A stretch of DNA of 39,904 nt from an uncultured bacterium (GCA_903884945.1 CAISGR010000018.1:1-39904); one strand, 5' to 3'; shown: positions 25,901-33,715, counted from the stretch's first letter. The notes: a model not told the origin generated them from the letters alone. Numbers and translations are program-made.

Positions 25901-26262
25901 GCCTCGAGCAATTGTCAAAGAACGCGTTCAATGCCGTGCTGCTGTACGAGAAGGGCAAGGTCGGTTTCCGCGCGGCGTATAACTGGCGGTCGCGCTATCT
26001 CGACTCGGTCAACGATTGCTGTCTCGGCTTCCCGGTATGGCATACGGCGGAAGGGTTCCTCGATTCCTCGGTCCGCTTTGCCTTCACCAAATATCTGGAG
26101 TTCAACGTCCAGGGCTCCAACTTGCTCGGGACGAAGATCCGGACCGAGGCGGAGGTGCTGGGCCCAACGGATACCGACCCCAATCATAAGCCGCTGTTCC
26201 TGCCGGGCAGCGTGTTCGAGACGGATCGCCGGATCCAGGTCGGCGCGCGTCTCAAGTTCTGA
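22909..26262 (+). CDS. TonB-dependent receptor, Xanthomonas/Caulobacter large type (TIGR01782-like)
   Basis: A 1117-aa receptor. The signal peptide (MKLSLRSALVGTSALASCGI, cleaved near PATAQQ) is followed by a TonB-box region (DDILVVGVRRALRTASERKR), the plug (DSITATDIGAFPDKSVAEAL, QRVPGVTVAR, VIIRGLTQVRSEINGR, IDVYKNQSADMIEGGIAGTVDLRTRLPF) and a long barrel ending FETDRRIQVGARLKF. This large class with 'GAFPDKSVAEALQRVPGV' is linked to carbohydrate loci in Caulobacter, Xanthomonas and sphingomonads. It has an AAAGGGGG ribosome-binding site and a clear promoter with operator. The tryptophan-halogenase-like gene follows closely, so they are probably cotranscribed. Likely cargo: an oligosaccharide with galactosamine or N-acetylgalactosamine, from the surrounding genes. 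Confidence 0.96.
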   Translation: MKLSLRSALVGTSALASCGIAAPATAQQGPTDPAPVVQGQAAHGESSPEATDDILVVGVRRALRTASERKRNADTFVDSITATDIGAFPDKSVAEALQRVPGVTVARTSQGDATHYPAEPSAVIIRGLTQVRSEINGRDSFSASSGNGLNFADVSPDLLAAIDVYKNQSADMIEGGIAGTVDLRTRLPFDQAGTQFSLSADGNYGTLSKKVQPDVSGLVSTRFETPLGEFGIMASGAYSKVDTISQGAMLTRYVPFAAGVFGPEQTYIPNGFLETRTRYSRERKGASAAFQWESPDKTLLFTTQYNRSDYDNIANENSFTSYWGYVPQTTPQTTLFTDPYFIAPPAGGAPFVFGSNGQFQSGVITSSLGAGGYGSTDANGNYIPTSTNIFGVLPNGQPYIQPCNYTTNGNVPCRLGVPINTTTRYIGDKQRISDLSFSLKWSPTERLTVKIDYQHVAASSRTDDTTFNLRTFANIALNTTGTYPSVKLLAPSGYNTYGADPLSNSANYAPDSIMDHITDSHGKLDAFRADASYKIGSPWLDEILVGGRYANRRQEHNWSAYNWQSISSDWGVNPGASSFVDSGPTYAPDGTIIFQGYEPGWYETKSFGQNILGGGIIDHSQFIFPTDAVTSNIAELAKRFSVAGQTDQGGVASSNWIPICDRPQNVPGTCFTPGEMLNVSERTKSAYAMVKFGGPDAHLFGDTTLRGNIGLRWVEMTVRSGGATTFAQPFDDASVNCLPLNAAQAAALAANPYLITPACLAAASASDRAYSSGGVVTSTITSKHTNFLPSLNLRLDLSPHWLIRFAASRALSNPDIGLLKNFTIIQRDSLTQADIVPGNPNLVLDAQGRPVSYNFGYSAQITNPRLKPITANQIDLGFEFYSAKAGSFSIDLFYKKFFDYIQNGVFSVPITNNGVTRTIVATGPVNGSGASLKGFEIAYQRFFNFLPAPFDGLGVQLNYTRVENSGVKNTNLIIDTNPDGGGTATALSAQPGRINPGSLEQLSKNAFNAVLLYEKGKVGFRAAYNWRSRYLDSVNDCCLGFPVWHTAEGFLDSSVRFAFTKYLEFNVQGSNLLGTKIRTEAEVLGPTDTDPNHKPLFLPGSVFETDRRIQVGARLKF

Positions 26263-26298
26263 GAGGTGGATGACGGCGGAGGCGAGGTACGCGGGCGC

Positions 26299-27810
26299 AT
26301 GACCGACCAACCGTTCCGTCGCTTCGTGATCGTGGGCGGCGGCACCTCCGGATGGATGGTCGCCGCCGCGCTCGGCAAGGCGCTCGGCCGCAACGCGTTG
26401 GTCGTCCTGGTCGAATCCGAGGCGATCGGGACGATCGGCGTCGGCGAAGCGACGATCCCGGCGATCGATACATTCCACCGGATCCTCGGGCTGACACCGC
26501 TCGATATCGTCCGCAACACCGGCGCCACCTTCAAGCTCGGCATCGCGTTCGACGACTGGCAGCGGATCGGCAGTTCATATTTCCATCCGTTCGGTAAATA
26601 CGGGGTCGATCATGCCGGGAGCAGCTTCATGCGGCATTGGCTTCGGTTGCGGGCCGAAGGCGAGGCGCTCGATCATGGCCGCTACAATCTCGAGACGATG
26701 GCGGCGCGCGCCGGCAGGTTCACGCTGCAACCACCGGCCGCGCCGGACAGCCCGTCGATCAACCACGCCTACCAGTTCGATGCAACCTTGTACGCGGCAA
26801 TGTTGCGGCGCTTTGCGGAGGCCCAAGGCGTCGAGCGCATCGAGGGGCGCATCGTGCAGGTGCGGCAGGATGGCGAAAACGGCGATGTAACCGGCGTTGT
26901 GATCGACGGTGAGCGCGAGGTCGCTGGCGACATCTTCATCGACTGTTCGGGGTTTCGCGGGCTGCTGATCGAGCAGACGCTCGCCGCGGGATATGTCGAC
27001 TGGAGCCAGTGGCTGCCGTGCGATCGCGCCTGGGCGGTACCGACCGCAGTGATGAACCCGATCCCGCCCTTCACCCGCGCCACGGCGCGCTCGGCGGGGT
27101 GGCAGTGGCGCATTCCGCTCCAGCACCGGACCGGGAACGGCTATGTCTTTTCGTCCGCTTTCCAGAGCGACGAGGCTGCGCAGGACGAACTGCTGCGCAC
27201 GCTGCCGGGGGCGGCCGCGGCCGAGCCCCGCTTGCTGCGCTTCACCACAGGCCACCGCAAGGTCTTCTGGCAGAACAACGTCATTGCGATCGGGCTTGCC
27301 GGCGGCTTCATCGAGCCGCTCGAATCGACGGCAATTCATCTGGTGCAGACGGCGATCACCAAGCTGATGGCGTACTTTCCGGGCGACCCGATCAGTCCAC
27401 GGCTGGCCGATCGGTTCAACCGCGCGATGGAGCGGGAATATCGCAACGTCCGCGATTTCATCGTCGCGCATTACACGCTCACCGAACGCGACGACACGCC
27501 GTTCTGGCGCCATTGCCGGACGCAGGCCCGGCCCGACAGCCTGAACGAGCGGCTGCTGCTGTTCGAGGAGGATGGTCTGATCGACGAGCAACCCGACGAT
27601 CTGTTCAAGGAAGCGAGCTGGCACGCGGTGCTGCTCGGCCAGGGGCTTCTGCCCAGGCGATTTCCCGCGCTCGCCGCGATGACCGGTCGAGGCGAGGCGA
27701 TCGAGTTGGCGGCTCGCGTCAGTGCCGCGATCGACGCGCGCGTCGCTGGATTTCCGACGCACGACGCTTTTGTCGCATCGTGTGTCGCAGGAAGAGGATT
27801 GAGGGTATGA
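26299..27810 (+). CDS. tryptophan-halogenase-like FAD-dependent protein
   Basis: A 503-aa member of the flavin-dependent halogenase family. The FAD motif is VIVGGGTSGWMVAAALGKALG (10-30), then GVGEATIP (48-54). The residues tied to halogenation are all present: Lys79 (GATFKLGIAFDDW), the WQWRIP motif (268-273) and Glu342 (EPLESTAIHL). In caulobacters, xanthomonads and sphingomonads such genes often stand next to TonB receptors in sugar loci, where their role is unknown; a relative, BrvH of Brevundimonas, brominates indole in vitro. No flavin reductase gene is in the window. The ATG at 26299 was chosen by family start; a GTG at 26266 in the same frame is possible. Its TGA overlaps the next ATG. 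Family is firm, function in this locus is not. Confidence 0.9.
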   Translation: MTDQPFRRFVIVGGGTSGWMVAAALGKALGRNALVVLVESEAIGTIGVGEATIPAIDTFHRILGLTPLDIVRNTGATFKLGIAFDDWQRIGSSYFHPFGKYGVDHAGSSFMRHWLRLRAEGEALDHGRYNLETMAARAGRFTLQPPAAPDSPSINHAYQFDATLYAAMLRRFAEAQGVERIEGRIVQVRQDGENGDVTGVVIDGEREVAGDIFIDCSGFRGLLIEQTLAAGYVDWSQWLPCDRAWAVPTAVMNPIPPFTRATARSAGWQWRIPLQHRTGNGYVFSSAFQSDEAAQDELLRTLPGAAAAEPRLLRFTTGHRKVFWQNNVIAIGLAGGFIEPLESTAIHLVQTAITKLMAYFPGDPISPRLADRFNRAMEREYRNVRDFIVAHYTLTERDDTPFWRHCRTQARPDSLNERLLLFEEDGLIDEQPDDLFKEASWHAVLLGQGLLPRRFPALAAMTGRGEAIELAARVSAAIDARVAGFPTHDAFVASCVAGRGLRV

Positions 27811-29195
27811 CGGCAGAGACCTGGCGCTTCGGAGTGATGGCGGCGGCGCTTTGCCTGTGCGGCAATGGTGCTCCGCGCGCCACCACGACCTTTCAGCCAA
27901 CCCACGAGGATTTCGCCAATCCGGAGCGTGGCTTCTACAAGCCGATCGGTACCGACCTCGCCAATCTCACCGAGCACGAGGTGAGCGAGGCCTATGCGCA
28001 CGGCTATCGTCTGCTGTACGCCCAGATCAACCTCGAGGCGTACCGCGACTCCGACATTCCCGACGCCGTGCTCGCCGAGCTCGACGCGGCGTTCGCGCTG
28101 GCCCGGCGCGGCGGGGTCAAGCTGATCGTGCGCGCAGTATATAACAATCCGCATGGCGAGACCGATTATCGAGATGCCAAGGATGCGCCGCTGCCGCGGG
28201 TGCTGCTTCATCTCGCACAGTTGAAGCCGGTCTGGGCCCGCAATGTCGATGTGATAGCCTTTGTCCAGGCCGGGTTCGTCGGGGCGTGGGGCGAGTGGCA
28301 CACCTCGTCCAACGATCTCGCGTCACCCGGCAATCGCGATCAGATCATGCGTGGCTTGCTCGATGCAGCGCCCGCCAGCCGCTTCGTTCAGTTCCGGGAC
28401 CCGCGCTATATCCAGGGCTGGGTGCCGGTGGCGCCGCTTCCGCCGGCGGCGCTGTCGACCAATTTCCGGATCGGCTTCCACAACGATTGTTTCATGGCCA
28501 GCGCGACCGATGTCGGGACCTTCGACACGGACCCGAAAGCGCGCGCGGCGCAACAGCATTACGTCGATCTGCTCGGCGACGTGGCGCCGGTCGGCGGCGA
28601 AACCTGCAATGCGTCGGACGAGCAAGGCGCTGCCCCGCGCACCAGTTGCGCTGCGATCCGCAATGAGGGCAGGCGCTATAACCTGACCTATTTGAACGAC
28701 AGCTATTATCGCCAGGCATTCCACGAACGGTGGATCGCCGAGGGCTGCATGGCCGAGGTCCGGCAGAAGATGGGCTATCGGATCGAACTGGTTCGCGCGA
28801 CTCACCCTGCGCATTCGGTGCCCGGCGCGCGGATGACGCTCGATATGGTGGTTCGCAACACCGGCTGGGCGCGAATCTTCAATCGCCGCGCGGTCGAAAT
28901 CCTGCTGCGCGACCCCGCATCGGGGCGCGTTCGCCGGATCAGCGCGAGCGGCGCCGATCCACGCAGCTGGACTCCGGGGCGCGATAGCGCCGCCTCGCTG
29001 GCATTGGCGCTGCCAGACGACCTCGCCGCTGGCACCTATGAACTGTGGTTCGCGTTGCCCGACCCGGACCGGCGGCTGGCGGGCGATCCTCGCTACGCCA
29101 TCCGCGTCGCGAACGCGGACGATCAGGCACACGGGCAACGCTGGGATGCCGTGCTCGGCGCGTTCGATCTGGGCACGACCGTCGCCATCAGGTGA
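27807..29195 (+). CDS. secreted DUF4874/DUF4832 protein, TIM-barrel glycosidase-like
   Basis: A 462-aa protein with a short hydrophobic N-terminus (FGVMAAALCLCGNGAP) that looks like a signal peptide. FANPERGFYKPI, YRLLYAQINLEAYRD, GGVKLIVRAVYN and VIAFVQAGFVGAWGEWHTSSND are hallmarks of the DUF4874 domain, a (beta/alpha)-barrel fold that resembles glycoside hydrolases; YLNDSYYRQAF, MGYRIELVRA and the C-terminal beta-sandwich part (VVRNTGWARIFNRRAVEILL) belong to DUF4832. Glu in AWGEWH is a candidate catalytic acid by position. I know of no established reaction for this architecture. Coupled to the halogenase-like gene by ATGA, it probably acts in the periplasm or outside on the glycan handled by the locus. 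Ends 28 bp from the convergent TonB receptor gene with no clear terminator between. Confidence 0.8.
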   Translation: MTAETWRFGVMAAALCLCGNGAPRATTTFQPTHEDFANPERGFYKPIGTDLANLTEHEVSEAYAHGYRLLYAQINLEAYRDSDIPDAVLAELDAAFALARRGGVKLIVRAVYNNPHGETDYRDAKDAPLPRVLLHLAQLKPVWARNVDVIAFVQAGFVGAWGEWHTSSNDLASPGNRDQIMRGLLDAAPASRFVQFRDPRYIQGWVPVAPLPPAALSTNFRIGFHNDCFMASATDVGTFDTDPKARAAQQHYVDLLGDVAPVGGETCNASDEQGAAPRTSCAAIRNEGRRYNLTYLNDSYYRQAFHERWIAEGCMAEVRQKMGYRIELVRATHPAHSVPGARMTLDMVVRNTGWARIFNRRAVEILLRDPASGRVRRISASGADPRSWTPGRDSAASLALALPDDLAAGTYELWFALPDPDRRLAGDPRYAIRVANADDQAHGQRWDAVLGAFDLGTTVAIR

Positions 29196-29223
29196 CGGTC
29201 GCGGCCCGAGCGTCGGGCGAAGG

Positions 29224-32079
29224 TCAGAGCCGCGCGCGAACGCCGAAGAAGAAGGCGCGCCCGGTATATTCGTAGAAGGCCGGGACGTTGCTGTAGGTCG
29301 AGTAGCGCCGCGTTGCCGAATCGAGCAGGTTTGCCCCCTGCGCATAGACGGTCAATTGCGGCAGGATGTCGTACGAGACGCTCGCGGCGAGCTCGTGATA
29401 CGGATCCTGCTTGATCGCGAGGCTGTCGATATAGCTGTATTGCGACGACACGAAGCGCGACTGGTACTGGTACGAAACCGACGCGCTGATCCCGTGCTTC
29501 TCGTAGAAGATCTTCGCATTTGCCGAGAAGGGCACCGCGTCCGCCAGATCGGTGGTCGGCCGACCCTCGCGCGTGGCGCTCGAATGGTTGTAAGTGGCGT
29601 TCGCCTGGAAGCCGAAGCCGTTCTCGAAGAAATACTGGCCACCGACTTCGACCCCGTACACCTTGGCGCTGTCGCCGTTGACATAGGCGAGCTCGGTGAA
29701 TGGGAAGCTCGTGGGCTCCCCGGCGATCTGGTTGGTCGGCACGAGGGTGAACTGTACCGCCTGCGTCGTGACGAAATTGGTGATGTGCTTGTAGAAAGCG
29801 GCGGCGGTCAGCGCGAGGCGCCGGGTCGGATAATATTCGATCGAGATGTCGGCCTGGTCGGCCGAGACCGGCTTGAGGTTGGGGTTGCCTGCATCGGTGA
29901 TGACGGGTGTGTTCGACTGGGCGGCGGAATAATCCTTGGCTGACGACAATTGCCCGAAGGTCGGGCGCGAGATCGCCTGCGAGGCGGCAAGCCGCACCCG
30001 CAGGCCGTCCGCCAGATCATAGGCGAAGTTTGCCGAGGGAAGCAGGCGGGTATAATCGCCGCCGCCGGTGATCGGTTCGATCGGGTTGAACACGACGTTC
30101 GCCGTCCCGGCGCCGATGACCTGATAGCTGCGCACAGACGCGCCATAGCCCAGCGAGTTGACCGAGGTGTTGACGAAGCGGAGCCCGATATCGCCGCGCC
30201 AGCGCTTGCCCTCGAGGTTCATCTGGAAATAGGCGTTCCAGGTGCGCTCCTTGATCAGATACGACGCGAGCTGGTCGGGCACGATCTGCTGGGCGGCATA
30301 GCCGGTGGGGTAGGGCAAGCCGGTGGCCGGGTTGAGCACGTTCGGGTTGTTCTCCGCCTTGACCAGCGAGGCGAGATAGGTGTTGATGTCGAATGCTGGG
30401 AAGGTGCGCGGGAAATTGCCCGACAAGGTCGGCAGAATGTTCGATACCTGGGGCGCCTGCACCACGTTTGCACCGATATCGGCGAAGGTGAAGGGATAGC
30501 CAGCGAAGTTTTCTGCCGTGGTGTACTGGTTGTCGATCACCTCGACGTCTTTCTTTCGGTCGGTAAAGGCACCGCCGAACGCGAGCGACTTCAGCAGGCC
30601 GTTATCGACCTCGTACAGCAAGTCGAGTTTCGCGCTCTTGCTCGTATCCGAGATGTTCTGCCCTTGAATGCCGATATAATGTGCGCGCAGGTCGCCATTG
30701 CCGGCGCTGGACAGCTGGCGATTGGTCAGCGTGCCATCGGCGTTGGGAATGGTCAGCACGAGATCGGGGAGGCCATTGTCGCGCGTCGAGACCACGGCCT
30801 TCGACCCGGGGATGCCGGCGACGACGAAGCGATCCTGCCCGCCAGTGTCATTAGTCGCCCTGCCGTAGGAGAGGTCCAGCGCGACCTTCAGGGCGTCGAG
30901 CGGCTTCCAGTCGATATGGCCGCCGAGCTGATAGGTGATCGAGTTGCGCGGCTCGTCGGTCGACAGGATATCGATCGTCGCATTGTTGACCGTATAATTG
31001 GTCGCGACCTTGTTCTGGTCGATCTGGACGCTGTTGAGATCCCACCGCACATTGCCATCGTCGTCGAGCGGGGTCAGCCCGACCGAGACGCGGTGGTTGT
31101 GCTCGGTGTCCGTATAATTGCTGTAGATGCCATCGAGCCGAAGCTCGAAGCGGTCGGACGGCTTCCACTGATAGGCGGCCGATCCGCCCCAGCGCTGGCG
31201 CTCGCCGAGCACATAGCCGACGCTGTAGAAATAGGGGACGATGACGCCCCCGTTCGGCACTTGCTCGATGCTGCGCGCGCCGCCCGGGGCGGTCGCGATG
31301 TCGAACGTGTCGGTGCTCGAATATTCGCCGAGATTGTCGGTGCGGAACTTGTACTTGCTGTAGGTGCCCGACACGAGGATGCCCATCGTGTCGTTGGCGA
31401 AGGTCGTGCTGACGACGCCCGAGGCCTTGATGCCGCCCTTTTTCGCGAACTGGTTATACTGCCCCTCGACCGACCCGGCGGCGTGGAAACCCTTGTGATC
31501 GAAAGGACGCGCGGTGCGCAGGTCGATGATGCCGCCGATGCTGCCCTCGAGCTGCGTCGCCTGCGCGGCCTTCTGAATCTCGGCGCCGGAGATGACTTCG
31601 GAGGGAAGTACGTCGAACGCGAACGAGCGGTCGGGACCGTCCGTCGGTAGGATGCGGCCGTTGAGGGTGGTCAGCGCGAAATCTTCGCCGAGCCCGCGGA
31701 CAGTCACGCTGCGACCCTCGCCGCGACCGTCGCGGCCGACGGTCACGCCGGGGATGTTCGACAGCGCCTCAGCGACGTTGCGGTTGGGGAATTTGCCGAG
31801 TTCCTCGGCCGAGATCGCATCGACGATCGTGGAGGCGTCGCGCTTGGTATCGATCGAGCGCAACAGGCTGCCGCGTGTGCCGCGAACGATGATGTCGGGG
31901 CCGCCATCGTCGCCGGTGGATACGCCGCTCAGGCCCGGACCCGACTGGATCGTTGAGCCCGGGTTGGGCTGCTCGGTCGGCGAGACCGCGGTTTGGGCAG
32001 GCGCCTGCGCGCCGGCGAGAAGGGCGGGGAAGCTGACGCCCGCGTAAACGGCAATCCGCAACCGATTCACTTTGGCCAT
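29224..32079 (-). CDS. TonB-dependent receptor, large carbohydrate-type
   Basis: A 951-aa receptor. After a signal peptide (VYAGVSFPALLAGAQAPAQT) and a low-complexity linker comes the TonB-box-like segment (DIIVRGTRGSLLRSIDTKRD), the plug (SAEELGKFPNRNVAEALSNI, GRSVTVRGLGEDFALTTLNG, SGAEIQKAAQATQLEGSIGGIIDL) and a barrel ending FFGVRARL. 'ELGKFPNRNVAEALSNIPGV' puts it in the large Caulobacter/Xanthomonas class, but it is clearly different from the receptor at 22909. GAGGAGGG lies seven bases before the ATG at 32079. The gene is convergent with the DUF4832 gene and divergent from the DeoR-type repressor, with a half-operator near its promoter. Two receptors suggest two products of the same glycan, or glycan plus a small sugar. 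Confidence 0.96.
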   Translation of the reverse strand: MAKVNRLRIAVYAGVSFPALLAGAQAPAQTAVSPTEQPNPGSTIQSGPGLSGVSTGDDGGPDIIVRGTRGSLLRSIDTKRDASTIVDAISAEELGKFPNRNVAEALSNIPGVTVGRDGRGEGRSVTVRGLGEDFALTTLNGRILPTDGPDRSFAFDVLPSEVISGAEIQKAAQATQLEGSIGGIIDLRTARPFDHKGFHAAGSVEGQYNQFAKKGGIKASGVVSTTFANDTMGILVSGTYSKYKFRTDNLGEYSSTDTFDIATAPGGARSIEQVPNGGVIVPYFYSVGYVLGERQRWGGSAAYQWKPSDRFELRLDGIYSNYTDTEHNHRVSVGLTPLDDDGNVRWDLNSVQIDQNKVATNYTVNNATIDILSTDEPRNSITYQLGGHIDWKPLDALKVALDLSYGRATNDTGGQDRFVVAGIPGSKAVVSTRDNGLPDLVLTIPNADGTLTNRQLSSAGNGDLRAHYIGIQGQNISDTSKSAKLDLLYEVDNGLLKSLAFGGAFTDRKKDVEVIDNQYTTAENFAGYPFTFADIGANVVQAPQVSNILPTLSGNFPRTFPAFDINTYLASLVKAENNPNVLNPATGLPYPTGYAAQQIVPDQLASYLIKERTWNAYFQMNLEGKRWRGDIGLRFVNTSVNSLGYGASVRSYQVIGAGTANVVFNPIEPITGGGDYTRLLPSANFAYDLADGLRVRLAASQAISRPTFGQLSSAKDYSAAQSNTPVITDAGNPNLKPVSADQADISIEYYPTRRLALTAAAFYKHITNFVTTQAVQFTLVPTNQIAGEPTSFPFTELAYVNGDSAKVYGVEVGGQYFFENGFGFQANATYNHSSATREGRPTTDLADAVPFSANAKIFYEKHGISASVSYQYQSRFVSSQYSYIDSLAIKQDPYHELAASVSYDILPQLTVYAQGANLLDSATRRYSTYSNVPAFYEYTGRAFFFGVRARL

Positions 32080-32127
32080 GATAGGTCCCTCCTCTGAAGA
32101 GCGCCCGATAACCCGGGGGAGGCGTAA

Positions 32128-32147
32128 GCGCTTTGTTGCGCTTTGTT
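32128..32147. repeat. perfect tandem 10-bp direct repeat in the TonB receptor promoter region
   Basis: GCGCTTTGTT occurs twice back to back (32128-32137 and 32138-32147). It overlaps the predicted -10/start region of the minus-strand TonB receptor promoter, and an AAGCGCTT palindrome sits at 32126-32133. It may bind a second regulator (LacI-like operators often contain such palindromes); this is a guess from position. Confidence 0.5.
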
Positions 32148-32172
32148 AGCTTGGCCGCGTTTTGATTGTCAA
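32143..32172 (-). promoter_or_regulatory. candidate promoter for the minus-strand TonB receptor
   Basis: Read on the minus strand, TTGACA (32172-32167) is a perfect -35 box, and TAACAA (32148-32143) lies about 18 bp further on as a weaker -10. The leader to the ATG at 32079 would be about 60 bases. Confidence 0.5.
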
Positions 32173-32180
32173 ACGCTTAG

Positions 32181-32194
32181 AAACGAAACTGTAA
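32181..32194. promoter_or_regulatory. candidate DeoR/AgaR half-operator upstream of the TonB receptor at 29224-32079
   Basis: AAACGAAA followed by CTGTAA (32181-32194) matches the left half and spacer of the palindrome at 22811 (AAACGAAA then TTGTAA). As at 22811, it lies directly upstream of a -35 box (TTGACA at 32172-32167 on the minus strand). The second arm is not conserved. Confidence 0.5.
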
Positions 32195-32745
32195 CCTGTG
32201 ATATTTTTGCACATCTGCGGCTGGCAAATCGCGCGCTTGCCCCGGGTTCAGGCATATCTGGTTCTCCGCTTCGTCCAGACCGCGATCCAGGAGAACGGGT
32301 TTAGCAGGCATCCGATCGGCCCGCTTTCGATTCGCTTCGTTTGATTGCAGCCAATGGATTTCATAGTAGCTCCAGCGCTATCGACTGGTCGGACGGCGGC
32401 ACCAGGCGGGAGGAATTCGATTTGCGGATGACCGGCCTTGCGCCGCGGCGAACCGCGCAGGCTTTTGCTGCGAGCGGCACTGCCGAGCGGCGCTGCTTCT
32501 CTCCCCGTGGGTCTCAGGCGAAGGCCGATTCGCGCCGATATCGACGAGGCGAAGCTCCGCGCCGTTGCCAGGGCGATGGTCGATACCGGCTCTGGGTCCG
32601 CGGTTATCACTTCGATCGACGTCGCTGTACCGTCTGGGAAGAGCGTGGAATTGGTTGCGGTGACCCCGAATGGTACGGTGCGCCCGCTTTTGATTCCCTT
32701 GGGCGATGCGAAGTTCCTGTGTTGAGGGCGGGCGAGCCGGGAGAT
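32195..32745. other. intergenic region between the TonB receptor and the DeoR-type gene
   Basis: About 550 bp with no convincing complete gene. It contains one weak plus-strand frame (32438-32725, listed separately) that might be a remnant. No hairpin with a T-tract, repeat array or tRNA-like structure was seen. Confidence 0.5.
32438..32725 (+). pseudogene. unrecognised small reading frame or gene remnant
   Basis: A 95-codon frame from a TTG. The second half (DIDEAKLRAVARAMVDTGSG, then AVITSIDVAVPSGKSVELVA) looks protein-like with fairly GC-rich third positions, while the first 30 residues are Arg/Leu-rich and look like noise. A GTG inside the frame could start a shorter protein. No family recognised, no good ribosome-binding site; possibly the decayed end of a gene. 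Confidence 0.22.
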
Positions 32746-32765
32746 AACGAAACGTAAGTTTGATT
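32746..32765. promoter_or_regulatory. candidate operator upstream of the DeoR-type regulator
   Basis: AACGAAA (32746-32752) with GTTTGATT (32758-32765) resembles a degenerate copy of the AACGAAA...TTTCGTT palindrome. Its position 55 bp before the regulator's start suggests autoregulation. Confidence 0.4.
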
Positions 32766-32820
32766 GATGAGAGCGGGCGGCGCTGATACCGCAACCACAG
32801 GCGGCAAGGGAAATGACGCG

Positions 32821-33594
32821 ATGATCCGAGACACGAGTGAGCGACGGCAACGGATCAGCGCGTTGGTGCGCGAGCGCGGCAGCGTCCAGGTCGCACCGCT
32901 GGCCGAGAGCTTCGGCGTATCGATGCAGACGATCCGCAAGGACCTGCGCTTCCTTGCGATGCGCGGGGTGATGGAGCGCTCCTATGGCGGAGGGATTAGT
33001 GCCGACGCGGTCAACGTCACCGCCGAGCCGCCGGTCGAGGTCAAGCGCTCGAGCCATGCCGACGAGAAGACGCGGATCGGCAAGCTCGCCGCGGCAATGG
33101 TGTCGCCCGGCGAGTCGATCGTGCTCGATTCCGGTACGACGACGCTGCAGATCGCGCGCTTTCTGCCCGATGACGAGGACATCACCGTCCTCACCAACGA
33201 TCTGGATATCCTGTCGGTGCTGGCGGCCAAGGAACGGCTCAACATCGTGATGCTGGGCGGCATGCTCCGCCGCAAGAACCGGGCCTTTTACGGGGCCCAG
33301 ACCGTCGCGGCGCTGGAGAATCTGCGAGTCGACAAGCTGTTTCTGGGCGTCGACGGGTTCGACATCGAATGCGGCATCACCACGCACTACGAGCCGGAGG
33401 CGATGCTCAACCGCAAGATGGTCGAGGCGGCCCGCGACGTGATCGCGGTGACCGACGCTTCGAAGTTCGGGCGCGTCTGCCTGCACCGCATCGTCACCGT
33501 AGAAAACATCCAGCACCTCGTCACCGATAGCGCGGTGCCGGGCGATATTCGCTCGGCCTCGGAGCGCCTTGGGTTCAAGATCCACGAGGCGTGA
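32821..33594 (+). CDS. DeoR family transcriptional repressor, AgaR-like
   Basis: A 257-aa regulator of standard DeoR length. The N-terminal winged helix-turn-helix is RRQRISALVRERGSVQVAPLAESFGVSMQTIRKDLRFLAMRGVMERSYGG. The C-terminal effector domain has the sugar-isomerase-like fold with IVLDSGTTTLQIARFLP, DITVLTNDLDI, VMLGGMLRRKNRAFYGAQT, KLFLGVDGFDIECGITTHYEPEA and VIAVTDASKFGR, all typical of DeoR proteins that sense phosphorylated sugars. With agaS and kbaZ homologues nearby, the effector is probably a galactosamine or tagatose phosphate. The ATG at 32821 gives the family N-terminus; the same frame extends to 32764 but those residues are not conserved. Candidate operators lie in front of itself and of the other transcription units. 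Confidence 0.92.
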   Translation: MIRDTSERRQRISALVRERGSVQVAPLAESFGVSMQTIRKDLRFLAMRGVMERSYGGGISADAVNVTAEPPVEVKRSSHADEKTRIGKLAAAMVSPGESIVLDSGTTTLQIARFLPDDEDITVLTNDLDILSVLAAKERLNIVMLGGMLRRKNRAFYGAQTVAALENLRVDKLFLGVDGFDIECGITTHYEPEAMLNRKMVEAARDVIAVTDASKFGRVCLHRIVTVENIQHLVTDSAVPGDIRSASERLGFKIHEA

Positions 33595-33599
33595 AGCAT

Positions 33600-33647
33600 C
33601 CGCGACGGGCACCCCGGCCCAGTGCCGGGGGGGGGGCACTGTCGCGG
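33600..33647. terminator. GC-rich hairpin with a 10-G run between convergent genes
   Basis: CCGCGAC (33600-33606) pairs with GTCGCGG (33641-33647), and inside it CAGTGCC (33620-33626) pairs with GGCACTG (33635-33641, sharing one G with the outer arm), with a loop of G residues. A run of ten G lies at 33627-33636. The place between two converging genes suggests a bidirectional terminator, though there is no T-tract; the G-run length may also be a sequencing uncertainty. Confidence 0.4.
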
Positions 33648-33683
33648 AAGCTGTCCGGCCGCAGGATGTGCGGCACGGTGGCC

Positions 33684-33700
33684 CCCGGGAGAAGCCCGGG
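33684..33700. terminator. short hairpin upstream of the convergent gene ends
   Basis: CCCGGG (33684-33689) and CCCGGG (33695-33700) form a 6-bp stem with a 5-base loop, just after the stop codon of the minus-strand amidohydrolase gene. Weak, as no T-tract follows. Confidence 0.3.
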
Positions 33701-33715
33701 TGACGAGGAATTGTC

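Noticed and set aside
29950..31650. 566-codon plus-strand frame opposite the second large TonB receptor
   Set aside because: Antisense shadow; no domain, while the minus-strand frame has signal peptide, plug and barrel features.
32248..33639. 463-codon minus-strand frame covering the intergenic region and the DeoR gene
   Set aside because: It is antisense to a clear DeoR regulator and its extension over the intergenic DNA shows no family similarity or start signal.
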